Shown one piece after another: positions 8,568 to 18,090 of a stretch of DNA of 54,842 bases. The stretch comes from Deltaproteobacteria bacterium. Lineage in GTDB: Bacteria > Myxococcota > Myxococcia > Myxococcales > 40CM-4-68-19. The position numbers and the translations under genes were made by a program. Under the pieces are notes generated by a model. It did not search any database and was not told where the DNA came from. It saw nothing but the letters and a program-made list of their open reading frames with translations. Position 1 is the stretch's first letter; the number at the start of each line of letters is the position of its first letter. The stretch is taken from positions 1-54,842 of the forward strand of contig JANYKT010000084.1 of assembly GCA_025358085.1 (NCBI GenBank). Reading direction: 5' to 3'.

Positions 8568-10063
8568 AGCGCACGCTCGTTGTTTGCATCTTCGCCAGCC
8601 TGTGCTCCTGCGGCAACGATCGCCTGCGCCGCGCTCCCGAAGGCGTCGAAGTGGTGGGCGGCACCCCGGCCATTGATACCAACTTGCCGGGCGTCGACCG
8701 CGCCGATGGCGGCAGCGGCAACGTTTTCGGGCCAGCGGCGCCGCTCCAGGTCGACAGCTTCACCCAGCAGCAGATCTCCAAGGTCGATATCCTCTGGGTC
8801 GTCGACGACTCGCCCTCGATGCTGAAGAAGCAGGCCATCCTCGCCAACAACTCGCTGGGCTTCATCAAGTTCCTCGAGGCGCAGCAGGTGGACTACCACC
8901 TGGGCGTGACCACGACCGACACCTTCAACCCGCTTGAAAGTGGTCACCTGATCAACAATGCAAAGCTTCCGCAGCCCTGGATCAGCTCGGCCGACGGCGA
9001 CAACGCCCAAGGTTACTTCGTCAGCAACGCAAACGTCGGCGAGATCGGGAGCGGCGACGAGAAGGGAATGCTCGGCGGCATGTTTGCGCTCACCGGGCCG
9101 CTTTCTCCCACGGTTCCAGCGTCCTCGGCGGGCAACTGCGTCGCTCGCGCAGGAGGGGCTGTCGATTGCTTCCTGCGGCCCGACGCCGCGCTCTACACCA
9201 TCCTCATCAGCGACGAGGAAGACTCCTCGTGCTCTCCGATCCGCGGGCAAGGAGGTCCGGGCGCCACCGAGGGCTGCTCCGAGGACGCTATCCGGAGCGC
9301 CGGGCCCGACGGCTATGGCTCCATCGACTATTGGACGCGCTTCTACAGCGGCGCGAAGGGCTTGACCGGAATCTCGCGCTTCGCCGCCATCACCGCCGTG
9401 GACTCCACACAGTTCGACTGCGCGACGGAGTTCGGACAATCCGGCGGCAAGACCCCCGGATACTGCGACGGACCCGGCCAGCAGGTCACGGCCGCCTGTT
9501 CGGGCGGCGCGCACCCTGATTGCGCGAAGGGATCTTTCAGCGGCGACAGCTGCTGCGCCGCCATCGACAAGTGCTATCGCGGCCTGTTTGCGATTTCCCA
9601 GTGGTGCAATGTGGTGCCTGTCGGCAATGCCCAAAACGCCATTGCGCCGTATTACTCCGTCACCGGTGGCTGGCAGGGCTGCGAAGCCGCGCACGTCGAT
9701 TCAGCCAACGATCAAAAAGTGGTCGACTTCGTCGCTTATTACGCGCCTCGCTACTCGACCGTCGCGACCAACACCGGCGGAGTCGCGACCAGCATCTGCC
9801 AGGCGGACTACACGCCTGCGCTCGCCAAACTGGGGCTGCAGGTGAGCGGCTTGCGCTCCGACTTCCCGCTCTCGCGGGCGCCTATCCCCGGCTCGACCAG
9901 TGTTCTCGTTGACGGGAAGACAGCCGCGACCTGGTCTTACGTCGGGTGCGAGAATCACGCCGCCCTCAATGTCATCCGCTTCACAGGTACCACCCGCCCG
10001 AAGCCCAATCAGAAGATCGCGGCGAGCTATGATGTCAACGTGCGCGGACTACTATGCCCCTGA
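8564..10063 (+). CDS. cglB: VWA-domain, Cys-rich surface lipoprotein (CglB-like adhesin candidate)
   Basis: A 499-residue lipoprotein: a short signal ending in ASLCSC at residues 11-16, then a von Willebrand A domain whose first strand DILWVVDDSPSM carries the metal-ion site DxSxS (Asp81, Ser83, Ser85), and a Cys-rich remainder with roughly 20 cysteines. In Myxococcus, CglB is an outer-membrane VWA lipoprotein that works as the gliding adhesin with the Glt barrels; the size, lipid anchor, VWA fold and Cys content match, and the next two genes are GltB/GltA-like barrels. I infer a CglB homologue from architecture plus neighbourhood, not alignment. The start overlaps the previous stop (ATGA). 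An alternative is one of the many other myxobacterial VWA lipoproteins. Confidence 0.72.
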   Translation: MKRTLVVCIFASLCSCGNDRLRRAPEGVEVVGGTPAIDTNLPGVDRADGGSGNVFGPAAPLQVDSFTQQQISKVDILWVVDDSPSMLKKQAILANNSLGFIKFLEAQQVDYHLGVTTTDTFNPLESGHLINNAKLPQPWISSADGDNAQGYFVSNANVGEIGSGDEKGMLGGMFALTGPLSPTVPASSAGNCVARAGGAVDCFLRPDAALYTILISDEEDSSCSPIRGQGGPGATEGCSEDAIRSAGPDGYGSIDYWTRFYSGAKGLTGISRFAAITAVDSTQFDCATEFGQSGGKTPGYCDGPGQQVTAACSGGAHPDCAKGSFSGDSCCAAIDKCYRGLFAISQWCNVVPVGNAQNAIAPYYSVTGGWQGCEAAHVDSANDQKVVDFVAYYAPRYSTVATNTGGVATSICQADYTPALAKLGLQVSGLRSDFPLSRAPIPGSTSVLVDGKTAATWSYVGCENHAALNVIRFTGTTRPKPNQKIAASYDVNVRGLLCP

Positions 10064-10123
10064 CCTTGCGCGCAGCCGACACGCTGGGCGAACCTCGCCC
10101 ATCGTCAACGGAGTTCGACATCC

Positions 10124-10903
10124 ATGAGCGTTCGCGGCACTTTCTTTAACCTGTTCGCCGCCTTGGTCGTCGCGGCGGCCCTCGGGGCTGGCAAAGCCGC
10201 GCGCGCCGAGGACACCAACTATGGTCCGGACGGCGCGCCCACCATCGTGCAGCGCAAGTTGCACACGATGACTGGCCGCTGGGAAGCCGGCCTCGCTGGC
10301 GGCATCGCGCTCAACACTTCGCTGGTCGATCAATACGCGACGCTGGTGTCGCTCAGCTACCACCCGAACGAGTGGCTCGACCTGGGCGTCGACGGGCTGG
10401 GTGACATCTCGCAATTGTCGGGCCTCAGCTACGCCATCCGTGCCGACCTGCGCCCGCGCGCAGCCAAAATATTCAAGGATGAGTTCGCCAACGCCAGCCA
10501 GCTGCGCCTGGCCGCGTTCGGAGTAGCGCGGCTCGCCCCCATCTATGGCAAATTCAATCTGGCCAGCGAGGTGAGCATCCACTTCCAGGCGTACCTGCTG
10601 GGCGGCGGCGGCGGCGGCTACCTCCACCACGAGTCGGTCAACCTGTGCGCGCAGGCCGGGACGGCGACGTGCCTCGACGGCCAATTCCTGACCAGCGACG
10701 CGGTCAAGCCCATGGCCGCACTGGGCGGCGGCTTCCGCTTCTATCTGGGCGAGCGCTGGAGCGTCCGGACGGAAGTCCGCAGCCTGCTCTTCGCCGACAC
10801 GGTTCGTGAGCACAACGAGGTGACTGTGCCGTCGAGCGGCCTCGACCGTTCGTACCTCGGCACCATCGTCCTCTTTGTTGCAGGCGTCTCGGTGATCTTT
10901 TGA
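10124..10903 (+). CDS. gltB: Outer-membrane beta-barrel protein, GltB position
   Basis: A 259-residue outer-membrane protein: a signal peptide (about 1-28, ending ARA before EDTN), alternating hydrophobic/polar strands (GRWEAGLAGGIALN, ATLVSLSYHPNEWLDLGV, KPMAALGGGFRFYLG) and a C-terminal VSVIF ending in Phe, the BAM recognition feature. GGAG lies ten bases upstream of the ATG. It overlaps the next barrel gene through TGATG. In M. xanthus, gltB and gltA encode paired barrels next to gltC, and the same order barrel, barrel, TPR protein occurs here; the A/B assignment rests on order only. Expected to form the outer-membrane part of the Glt complex. Confidence 0.65.
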   Translation: MSVRGTFFNLFAALVVAAALGAGKAARAEDTNYGPDGAPTIVQRKLHTMTGRWEAGLAGGIALNTSLVDQYATLVSLSYHPNEWLDLGVDGLGDISQLSGLSYAIRADLRPRAAKIFKDEFANASQLRLAAFGVARLAPIYGKFNLASEVSIHFQAYLLGGGGGGYLHHESVNLCAQAGTATCLDGQFLTSDAVKPMAALGGGFRFYLGERWSVRTEVRSLLFADTVREHNEVTVPSSGLDRSYLGTIVLFVAGVSVIF

Positions 10904-11793
10904 TGACGAACCTCTCGAAAGCGCTCGCAGCGATTTTGCTGACTGGCTCGACTGCGCTGGCGCAAACCGCGCCCGCCTTTGCCACTCAACCGGCCGTGGC
11001 CGGCGACGACGGGGAAGTGCAGCGCATCCATGTGATCGAACAACGGCCCTTCACCGAGGCGGGGCGCTGGGAGCTGACCGCCTCCCTGCCGGTGCAGGTC
11101 AACCCCAAGTTCACCATTCACGCGGGAATTACCGCCGAGCTCGCTTATCACCTGCGCGAGAACCTGGCGGCACAGGTGGGAGTCACCTGGTTTCCGGTCG
11201 CGTACCAGAGCACGCTCTCGGAAGAACTCTTGACCAAGGCCGACGAAGCGCCGTTCTCGGCCGAGGCATTCCTGCTGCAGGGAGCGGTGCTCGCGGGCCT
11301 CGAGTTCATGCCCATCTACGGTAAGCTCAATGTCTTCGACGACAAGATTTTGCGGCTCGGATTTTATCTCAACGCCGGACTCGGAGCGGGCAAGACCCGG
11401 CTCCAGCTGCGGCCCAGCACCAGCCCGTTGGGCCGCTCCTACGGTGACACGGGCTATCGGCCCGTGGCGGCGCTGGGTGGCGGGTTCCGCGTCTTCGTGA
11501 CTGAACGATTGACGGTGCGCCTGGAGCTGCGCGACTTCGCCTATTCGGGGTACGTTTCCAAAGTGAATGGCTGCGGCTATGGCGATGCCGTCGCCATCCA
11601 GGCGGCGGCTCAGACGAACACCCTGCCCGCGGCCGGCACGGTGTCGTCGGGGTGCAACCCGACGGCCTTCGGCGACGGGTTCCCGGCCATCAGACTGAAC
11701 TCGGCGGGCGCGACGGATCTCCTCAAGCCGCCTGCCTCGGCCGAGGTTATCAACAACATCGTCTTCCAGGGCGGCATCTCGTATCTCTTTTAG
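10903..11793 (+). CDS. gltA: Outer-membrane beta-barrel protein, GltA position
   Basis: A 296-residue outer-membrane barrel: signal peptide ending STALA before QTAP, strand-rich body (GRWELTASLPVQVNPKF, AYHLRENLAAQVGVTWFPV, RPVAALGGGFRVFVTERL) and a C-terminal GGISYLF ending in Phe. It resembles its neighbour upstream in layout (both have GRWE near the N-terminus and an AALGGGFR strand near the end), so the two look like diverged paralogues. The ATG at 10903 overlaps the preceding TGA; a TTG one codon earlier is less likely. Twelve bases separate it from the GltC-like gene. Assigned as GltA from gene order. Confidence 0.65.
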   Translation: MTNLSKALAAILLTGSTALAQTAPAFATQPAVAGDDGEVQRIHVIEQRPFTEAGRWELTASLPVQVNPKFTIHAGITAELAYHLRENLAAQVGVTWFPVAYQSTLSEELLTKADEAPFSAEAFLLQGAVLAGLEFMPIYGKLNVFDDKILRLGFYLNAGLGAGKTRLQLRPSTSPLGRSYGDTGYRPVAALGGGFRVFVTERLTVRLELRDFAYSGYVSKVNGCGYGDAVAIQAAAQTNTLPAAGTVSSGCNPTAFGDGFPAIRLNSAGATDLLKPPASAEVINNIVFQGGISYLF

Positions 11794-11804
11794 GACTGCC
11801 AACA

Positions 11805-13313
11805 ATGAACCTTCGACGATTCGGCCAGCGACTGGTGTTGTTGAGTCTGTGCTGTGCTGCGACGGCCAGGGCGCAGGAGATTGATACCCTCAATCATGCG
11901 ATCGAGGATTACAACGACGGCAAGCATCGCAATGCAGCCCTCGGGTTCTTCCAGGTCGAAGAGGGTTCGACCGTCGAGGACAATCGCTTCAAGGCCGAGT
12001 ACTACCTGGCGCAGTCGCTGAACAAGCTGGGTCTCGGCTTCAGCTCGTTCTTCTACTACGGGCAGATCATCAAGGCCGGTCCCTCGCACCCGTACTACTT
12101 CAAGGCCATTGAAGGCGCGGTCGCGGTCAGCGAGGCTTATCGCGACGAGATCCTCGGGCCCAACGTCCTCAACAAGAACTACAACGATCAATTCAGCCGG
12201 CTGCCGCCCGAGACACTCTCCAGGATCAACTATTATATTGCCCTGCTCGGCTTCCGTGCCGGCAAGTATGGCGAGGCCGAGCAGTTCCTGCTGGGCGTCC
12301 CGCCGGAGTCGAGCGCCTATGCCCAGGCGCAATACCTGACGGGCCTCGTGCAGCAGCGGCGCGATCCGGAGAAGGCAATCAAGACCTTCCGCGGCATTCT
12401 TGCCCTGGAAGGCACGAGGTATCGCGAGTTGGAGAGTGTGAAAGAGGTGGCCCACCTCGCGCTCGGCCGCACCTTGTATGGCCAGCATCAATATGAGCAG
12501 TCGGCGGCCGAGTATTCGAAGCTGCCGCGCTTCTCGAGACACTGGGACGAAGCGCTCTTCGAGGGTGCTTATGCCGACCTGCTCAATGACGATCCGGGCT
12601 CGGCGCTGGGCAAGCTGCACAGTTTGCACTCGCCGCATCTCTCGGACGAGTTCGCCCCCGAGTCGCAAAACCTCGCCGCCATCATCTATCACCAGAATTG
12701 TCTCTATCCGCAGGTGCGCCAGGTGATTGGCCGCTTCAATCGCGATTACGTGCCGATGAAAAATTCGCTGAGAGCCATCCTGGACTCGAATCCACCGGTT
12801 GAGCAGTTCTGGCAGATGGTCGCGCCGGGCAGCGACTCGCGCCTGCCAGTGGCGGTGCAGCACCACCTGCAGAAAAACGAGCGGGTCGAGGCCATGCTCG
12901 GATATCTCGGCCGGCTCGATCTGGAGACGGCGAAGATCCACCAGGACGAAGTCCTGGCCCGCTCGCCGCTGGGCGTGGACCTGCTCGACTTGATTGCCAG
13001 GCAGAAGGCGCTGGTGGGGCAGGTGGCGGGCAAGTTCATCAAGGGCCGGCTCGCCGACCTGACGCACCTGATTGAAGTGCTCGACGGCGACAAGGAGATC
13101 ATCGGCTTCGAGACCACCAAGCGAGAGAAAGACGTGCTCGAGCAGAACGTCGATGTGCGGGGCCTGCTTGCCAGCCAGACGTTGTCCCGGCCGTCCATGC
13201 CTGGGACCGGTTACGAGTATTGGCCGTTCGACGGGGAATACTGGCCGGACGAGATTGGCTATTACAAATACACGCTCAAGAACGCCTGCCCGCAGAAGAA
13301 GAAGGAAGAGTAA
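11805..13313 (+). CDS. gltC: Periplasmic TPR-type protein, GltC-like
   Basis: A 502-residue exported protein with a signal peptide (ends ATARA before QEID) and helical tetratricopeptide-like repeats, for example NAALGFFQVEEGS, YGEAEQFLLGVPPES and PEKAIKTFRGILALEG, over about residues 25-300. The C-terminus ends in Lys/Glu residues. In M. xanthus, GltC is a periplasmic TPR protein encoded beside gltA and gltB that links the outer-membrane barrels to the inner-membrane part. The position directly after two barrel genes and before two further TPR genes supports this. No enzymatic motif was seen. It is followed after five bases by the GltD-like gene, so both are in one transcript. Confidence 0.68.
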   Translation: MNLRRFGQRLVLLSLCCAATARAQEIDTLNHAIEDYNDGKHRNAALGFFQVEEGSTVEDNRFKAEYYLAQSLNKLGLGFSSFFYYGQIIKAGPSHPYYFKAIEGAVAVSEAYRDEILGPNVLNKNYNDQFSRLPPETLSRINYYIALLGFRAGKYGEAEQFLLGVPPESSAYAQAQYLTGLVQQRRDPEKAIKTFRGILALEGTRYRELESVKEVAHLALGRTLYGQHQYEQSAAEYSKLPRFSRHWDEALFEGAYADLLNDDPGSALGKLHSLHSPHLSDEFAPESQNLAAIIYHQNCLYPQVRQVIGRFNRDYVPMKNSLRAILDSNPPVEQFWQMVAPGSDSRLPVAVQHHLQKNERVEAMLGYLGRLDLETAKIHQDEVLARSPLGVDLLDLIARQKALVGQVAGKFIKGRLADLTHLIEVLDGDKEIIGFETTKREKDVLEQNVDVRGLLASQTLSRPSMPGTGYEYWPFDGEYWPDEIGYYKYTLKNACPQKKKEE

Positions 13314-13318
13314 CGCCA

Positions 13319-16300
13319 ATGCGAGCCACCTCGATTGCGGCCATCCTGATTGCGCTCGCCCCCGGAGCCCACGCGGCCTCGGCGATGAAGCTCAAGCCAG
13401 CGCCGAAGGATATTGAGTCAGCCAATACCGGGCCCGCGCACGTCAAGGCGCCCACCAGCGAGGACGACGTCGCGCGCGATGTCGCCGCCGGCCGCAAGCG
13501 CGACGAGCTGGTTGACGAACTCAAGATCATCATCCCGCGAATTCCGGAGAGCGAGCGCAAGGCCGACCTTTACTTCCAGCTCGCCGAATTGTGGTGGGAG
13601 AAGTCGCGCTACGTTTCCTTGCAGGAGGTGAAGAACTACGACGACGCTACTGCGTCCTGGTCGAAGGAGCACCAGGCCCAGGTCCCGGAGCCGAAGGTTT
13701 CCACCCGCGAGTCCGACGCTTATCGCCAGGAGGCGCTCAAGCTCTACCAGACCATCCTGAAGAATTACCCGTCCTATCCGCGCAAGGACGAGGTGATGTT
13801 CGTCATCGCCTACAACCTGTATGAATCTGGCAACAAGGCTGAAGCGATGCAGAGCTACAACACGCTCATCAAGCAATATCCCGGCAGCCGGTTCGTCCCT
13901 GACGCCTATGTGCAGATGGGCGAGCAATACTTCGCCACCAATGATGTGTTGCGGGCGCGCGCCGCCTTCGAGAAGGCCGCGGCTTACAAGCTACCCAAGC
14001 TTTACTCATTCGCCATCTACAAGCTCGCCTGGTGCGATTACAATGCGCAGGAATACAACGACGCCATCGCCAAATTTAAAGACGTCATCTCCTATTCGGA
14101 CCAGCAGCTGCAGGAGAAGCAGGGCTCGCGCGACCGGATCCAGCTGAAGAGCGAGGCATTGAAAGACATCGTCCTGGCCTACGCGCAGATCGACGCTATC
14201 GACAGCGCCACTTCCTATCTGCACGAGGAGGGCGGCGCACACGCGCTCGATTACGTGAACAAGCTAGCGGCGACCTACTTCGATACCGGCAAGTTCGAGC
14301 AGGCCATCCGCGTCTACAAGGGGCTGGAGGCCGAGGCCCCCTCTCACGTTCGCGCGCCGGCCTGGCAGCAGAAAATCCTGCTCGCCTACGACAAGCTGAA
14401 CAAGCGCGACCGCGTGGTCGCGGAGATGAAGATCCTGGTCAAGGACTATGGCCCGCAGAGCGCCTGGGCCAAGGCCAACGCCGGCCAGACAGGCGCCCTC
14501 GCCGAGGCGAACGACCTGGCCGAGAGCGCGTTGCGCGAGCTGGTGCAGGACTATCACCAGGAAGCCATCAAGACGAAGAGCGTGGCCACCTACAAGCTGG
14601 CGCGCGACATCTACAAGCAATTCCTCGAGACTTTTCCGGAGGCCGAGACCGCCTATTCAATGCGGTTCTATTACGCCGAGATCCTTTATGCGCTGGAGGA
14701 CTGGGACGCGGCGGCCGGGCAATACGGGAAGGTGGTGGATGCCGACTTGAAGGGTCAATACGCGCAGAGGTCTGCTTATGACACCATCCTCGCGCTGGAG
14801 AAGTCGGTCGGCATTGCCAAGGGCAAACTGAAGAGGCACGACCTCGCCGACAAGAGCCACATCGACGAGCGCAAAGCCAAGGGCCAGGTTGAGCAGAACC
14901 GCGTCATCAAGCTGGAGAAGGTCGCGAAAGACACCGAAGCACAGCCGATTCCCGAGAACGAACAGAAGCTGATCGCGGCCTGCGAAAAGTATCTCACCGT
15001 CGCCGGACATTCGAAGGACGAGATTGTCATTCGTTACAAGGCGGCGTTCGTCTATTATGATCACCGCCATTACGTAGAGGCCGCCAACCGGTTTGGCGAC
15101 ATCATCTTGAAGTGGCCGAACGATGCCTGGTCCCAGAAGGCAGCCGATCTTTCGCTTGATATCCTCAATACCAGGGAAGCCTGGCTGGACCTGAGCGAGC
15201 TGGCGCACAAGTTCCATGAAGATCGCCGCCTCGCACCCGCGGGCAGCGAGTTCGAAAAGCGCGTCGCCAAGCTGGGCGAGAGTGCCAGGTTCAAGTACGT
15301 GCAGCTCGACCTGTACGAGAAGAAGAAGGACTACCCGCTCGCGGCCAGCCAGTTCCGGAAGTTCGTGCTGCAGTACCCGCACAGCGAGAATGCGCCCAAG
15401 GCGCTCTATGATGCTTTGCTGATTGCCGACCAGGCCGACCAGCTCGACCTCGAGGTGGCGGCCGGCGCGCAATTGCTCAAGGACTATCCCCGGGCCGACG
15501 AGGAAACGGTCAAACTGACCATTCCGGCGCTGGCCAATGCCTGTGAGCGGTCGGCGCGATATCCCGAGGCAATCAAATGGTACGAAGAGGCGCAGTCGCG
15601 CTGGCCGGCCGACCCCAAGGCGCCTGACTGGCTCTTCAATGCGGCGGTGTGGCGCGAGGGAATGGCCGACGACGCGGGCGCGCTGGCTGACTGGCAGAAG
15701 TATGAGAAGCACTATGGAACCCGGCCCGACGCGGCCAGGATCGCTTTCAACATCGGGCTCATCCTCGAGCGGCAGAAAGAAGACCAGAAGAAGATTGCGG
15801 ACTATTGGTACGGCTACCAGCGCGAGTGGTCGCGCGCGGCCACGCCGGGCCAGCTGTTGCTGGCGCGTTACAAGGAAGGACTGGCCCTACGCCAGCTGCG
15901 GGCGAGCGATCCGAACGTGCCTGTCGTCCTGGCCGAGGTGGCGCAGAAGTTCCGCGCGCTGCCCGACAGCGAGAAGCTGCCGCCGCTGGCCGACGCCGCG
16001 GCGCACGCGCGGTTCCTGAACGTCGATAGCGCTTTCGACGAGTTCATCAAGATCCATTTCAATTACACGCGCCAGCAAGACCTGGTCCATGTGCTCAAGA
16101 CCAAGAACACTCGCATGTCGAAGCTGCTTGATGCCTATACCGAGGTCATCCGGGTGGGCAGCCCGCGCTGGAGCGAAGCGGCGCTGGAACGGCTGGGCGA
16201 GGCCTATCGCAACTTCAACAAAGGTTTGCTCGAGGCGCCGATGCCGCGCGGACTCGACCCGGAACAGCAGGATCTCTATCGCACCACGCTCGAGAACCAG

Positions 16301-16525
16301 GCGCTCCCTCTCGAGGATAAAGCGAGCGACGCATTCGAGAAGGCAGTCCAGACCGGGCAGAAGACGCAGGTCTATTCGGAGTGGATGGTCAAAGCGCAGG
16401 ACTTCCTGCACGACTACAAGCCCGACGAATACGGAGACGTGCACAAGCTTTCGCTGATTGACAGCGACTTTTCAAAAGCTGTCGCCCCGGATCTCACACT
16501 CAAATCCGGCAGCGGAGCCTATTGA
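13319..16525 (+). CDS. gltD: Giant periplasmic TPR protein, GltD-like
   Basis: A 1068-residue exported protein: a signal peptide (MRATSIAAILIALAPGAHA) and a long array of TPR-like helices rich in Tyr and Lys (YQTILKNYPSYPRKDEV, YNTLIKQYPGSRFVPDAY, FRKFVLQYPHSENAPKAL). Repeated YP...A spacing marks the Tol-Pal-YbgF-like TPR type. In the M. xanthus system GltD is the large periplasmic TPR protein of the core complex. The ATG at 13319 comes five bases after the GltC-like stop and gives a proper signal peptide; longer in-frame readings overlap the previous gene. The stop is one base before the ATG of the GltE-like gene. It is the largest protein of the window, and a scaffold role is inferred. Confidence 0.7.
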   Translation: MRATSIAAILIALAPGAHAASAMKLKPAPKDIESANTGPAHVKAPTSEDDVARDVAAGRKRDELVDELKIIIPRIPESERKADLYFQLAELWWEKSRYVSLQEVKNYDDATASWSKEHQAQVPEPKVSTRESDAYRQEALKLYQTILKNYPSYPRKDEVMFVIAYNLYESGNKAEAMQSYNTLIKQYPGSRFVPDAYVQMGEQYFATNDVLRARAAFEKAAAYKLPKLYSFAIYKLAWCDYNAQEYNDAIAKFKDVISYSDQQLQEKQGSRDRIQLKSEALKDIVLAYAQIDAIDSATSYLHEEGGAHALDYVNKLAATYFDTGKFEQAIRVYKGLEAEAPSHVRAPAWQQKILLAYDKLNKRDRVVAEMKILVKDYGPQSAWAKANAGQTGALAEANDLAESALRELVQDYHQEAIKTKSVATYKLARDIYKQFLETFPEAETAYSMRFYYAEILYALEDWDAAAGQYGKVVDADLKGQYAQRSAYDTILALEKSVGIAKGKLKRHDLADKSHIDERKAKGQVEQNRVIKLEKVAKDTEAQPIPENEQKLIAACEKYLTVAGHSKDEIVIRYKAAFVYYDHRHYVEAANRFGDIILKWPNDAWSQKAADLSLDILNTREAWLDLSELAHKFHEDRRLAPAGSEFEKRVAKLGESARFKYVQLDLYEKKKDYPLAASQFRKFVLQYPHSENAPKALYDALLIADQADQLDLEVAAGAQLLKDYPRADEETVKLTIPALANACERSARYPEAIKWYEEAQSRWPADPKAPDWLFNAAVWREGMADDAGALADWQKYEKHYGTRPDAARIAFNIGLILERQKEDQKKIADYWYGYQREWSRAATPGQLLLARYKEGLALRQLRASDPNVPVVLAEVAQKFRALPDSEKLPPLADAAAHARFLNVDSAFDEFIKIHFNYTRQQDLVHVLKTKNTRMSKLLDAYTEVIRVGSPRWSEAALERLGEAYRNFNKGLLEAPMPRGLDPEQQDLYRTTLENQALPLEDKASDAFEKAVQTGQKTQVYSEWMVKAQDFLHDYKPDEYGDVHKLSLIDSDFSKAVAPDLTLKSGSGAY

Positions 16526-16526
16526 A

Positions 16527-17981
16527 ATGAGCCCTTCCAATCGACCTTCGGTGCCGTCTCCGGGCTTCGTCGCCTTCGCAATCGCCGGAAGCATCGGCGT
16601 CTGCCTGGTGGCGAGCCTGCAGGGATGCGCCGGGAAGCAGGAAGTCGTGCGGCCGGTCTCCGGGGCGGGGTCGCCACCCATGCACCTCATCGAACTGCCG
16701 CCCGCGGTGAGCTATCAGGAAGCGCGCGCAGCCATGGCCGCGGGCAACTTCGCCAGCGCGCGGCAGAAGCTGGATGTCTATCTCGCCCGCGAGCCCCGGA
16801 GCGCCGCGGCGTGGTTCGACGCCGGCTGGGTGGCTGAGAAGCTGAGCGATGACCAGGCTGCCGCAGCCGATTACCAGAAGGCGCTGGTCAACGAGCCTGC
16901 GCAGGTTGGCGCCGCCCTGAATCTGATCCGCCTCGACCGCGTGCAGGACAAGATCGCCGAGGCCGAGCACGTGGCGCGCGCAATCCTCGCCAAGCGGCCC
17001 GACGACGCGCAGCTACTCGATGTGCTGGCGTCGCTGCAGCGCCAGCAGGGCAAGCTCGACGACGCGGCGGTTACCATCCAGAAGGTCCTGGCGCGGCATC
17101 CGCGCGATGCCGACGCCTACAAGAACCTGGCTGCGGTCGAGGCCGACAAGGGTCATCTGCGCCTCGCCGAGTCGGCGTTGAACGACGCGCGCAAGCTCGA
17201 CGACAAGGACGCCGGCATCGTCAACAGCCTGGGACAGCTGGCCATGCGCCGCGAGGACACCTCGGCGGCACACGCCTTCTTCGACGAGGCCACCCGGCTG
17301 GACGCGAACCTCCTCGCGCCGTGGGCCAACCTGGGCGCACTGGCGCTGCAATATCGCGACTACCTCGCCGCCGACCGGGCCTACGCAAAAGCCGTGGCGA
17401 TCGAGCCTTTGCGCTGGGACACGCACCTCGCGCACGCCTGGGCGCTCGAGGGCCTCAAACATTTCCAGGAAGCGCGCACCGAGTACGAGAAGGTGCTGGC
17501 GGTGCGGCCGCAGCAGGAAGATGCGCTCTATGGCCGCGCCAATGCGCTCAAGCTTGAAGGCGACTTGCCAGCCGCGCTCGTTGCATTCAAGACCTACGCG
17601 CAGTTGCCCAGGGCGGCCAGGCTGAAGGAAGCGCAAGCGCAGATGGCCTCGATCGATCTGCGGCTGAAAAACCCTCCGCAGGCGGCGAAGCCCGCGCCCT
17701 TGGCGAACGAGCGCGGTGCGGGGGGCTCCGCAGGCGAGGTCGATCTTTCCAGGTTGCCGATCGGCACCGACACCGGCCCGGCGGCGACGCAGCTTCCGTC
17801 GGGCCCCCCGGAGGCAGCGCCGGCGGCGACGCAGCTTCCGTCGGGCTCCCCGGAGGCAGCGCCGGCGGCGACGCCCTCACCGGAGAAATCACCCCCGGCG
17901 CCGATTCCAGACGATTCGCCCAAGGGTAATTTTGAAAAGCCCGCGGCGGCAGTCCACGCTAGCGCGAAAGGGCAGCGGTGA
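16527..17981 (+). CDS. gltE: TPR lipoprotein, GltE/AglT-like
   Basis: A 484-residue lipoprotein: an N-terminal membrane segment ending in the lipobox LQGC (Cys about residue 33), a series of canonical TPR motifs (about 70-400, for example DAQLLDVLASLQRQQGKLDD and LLAPWANLGALALQYRDYL) and a Pro/Ala/Ser-rich tail. The tail contains a 14-residue unit (AATQLPSG-P/S-PEAAP) present twice, from a 42-base tandem repeat. GltE (AglT) of M. xanthus is an outer-membrane TPR lipoprotein needed for gliding and is encoded next to gltD, as here. The gene begins one base after the GltD-like stop. The repeat-bearing tail is likely a flexible periplasmic linker and may vary in copy number between strains. Confidence 0.7.
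   Translation: MSPSNRPSVPSPGFVAFAIAGSIGVCLVASLQGCAGKQEVVRPVSGAGSPPMHLIELPPAVSYQEARAAMAAGNFASARQKLDVYLAREPRSAAAWFDAGWVAEKLSDDQAAAADYQKALVNEPAQVGAALNLIRLDRVQDKIAEAEHVARAILAKRPDDAQLLDVLASLQRQQGKLDDAAVTIQKVLARHPRDADAYKNLAAVEADKGHLRLAESALNDARKLDDKDAGIVNSLGQLAMRREDTSAAHAFFDEATRLDANLLAPWANLGALALQYRDYLAADRAYAKAVAIEPLRWDTHLAHAWALEGLKHFQEARTEYEKVLAVRPQQEDALYGRANALKLEGDLPAALVAFKTYAQLPRAARLKEAQAQMASIDLRLKNPPQAAKPAPLANERGAGGSAGEVDLSRLPIGTDTGPAATQLPSGPPEAAPAATQLPSGSPEAAPAATPSPEKSPPAPIPDDSPKGNFEKPAAAVHASAKGQR
17781..17874 (+). repeat. 42-base tandem repeat inside the GltE-like gene
   Basis: Two nearly identical 42-base units (17781-17822, 17823-17864), followed by the start of a third (to 17874). The unit is a whole number of codons, so copy changes keep the frame and only alter the length of the Pro/Ala-rich tail. 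Confidence 0.8.
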
Positions 17982-18090
17982 AGCGTCTCGCGCTTCGCGC
18001 TGCGGCGCCGGTAGCGGGCAGGAACAAGGCCGGTTGGCCGATGGTTGCGGCGTTTAAAGGGTGGTAGCGGTTTTCATCAGGAGGTCGTCC

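Noticed and set aside
7577-9694. A 705-residue minus-strand frame opposite the Cys-rich and VWA genes
   Set aside because: Antisense to two genes with signal peptides and conserved motifs; no recognisable domain in itself.
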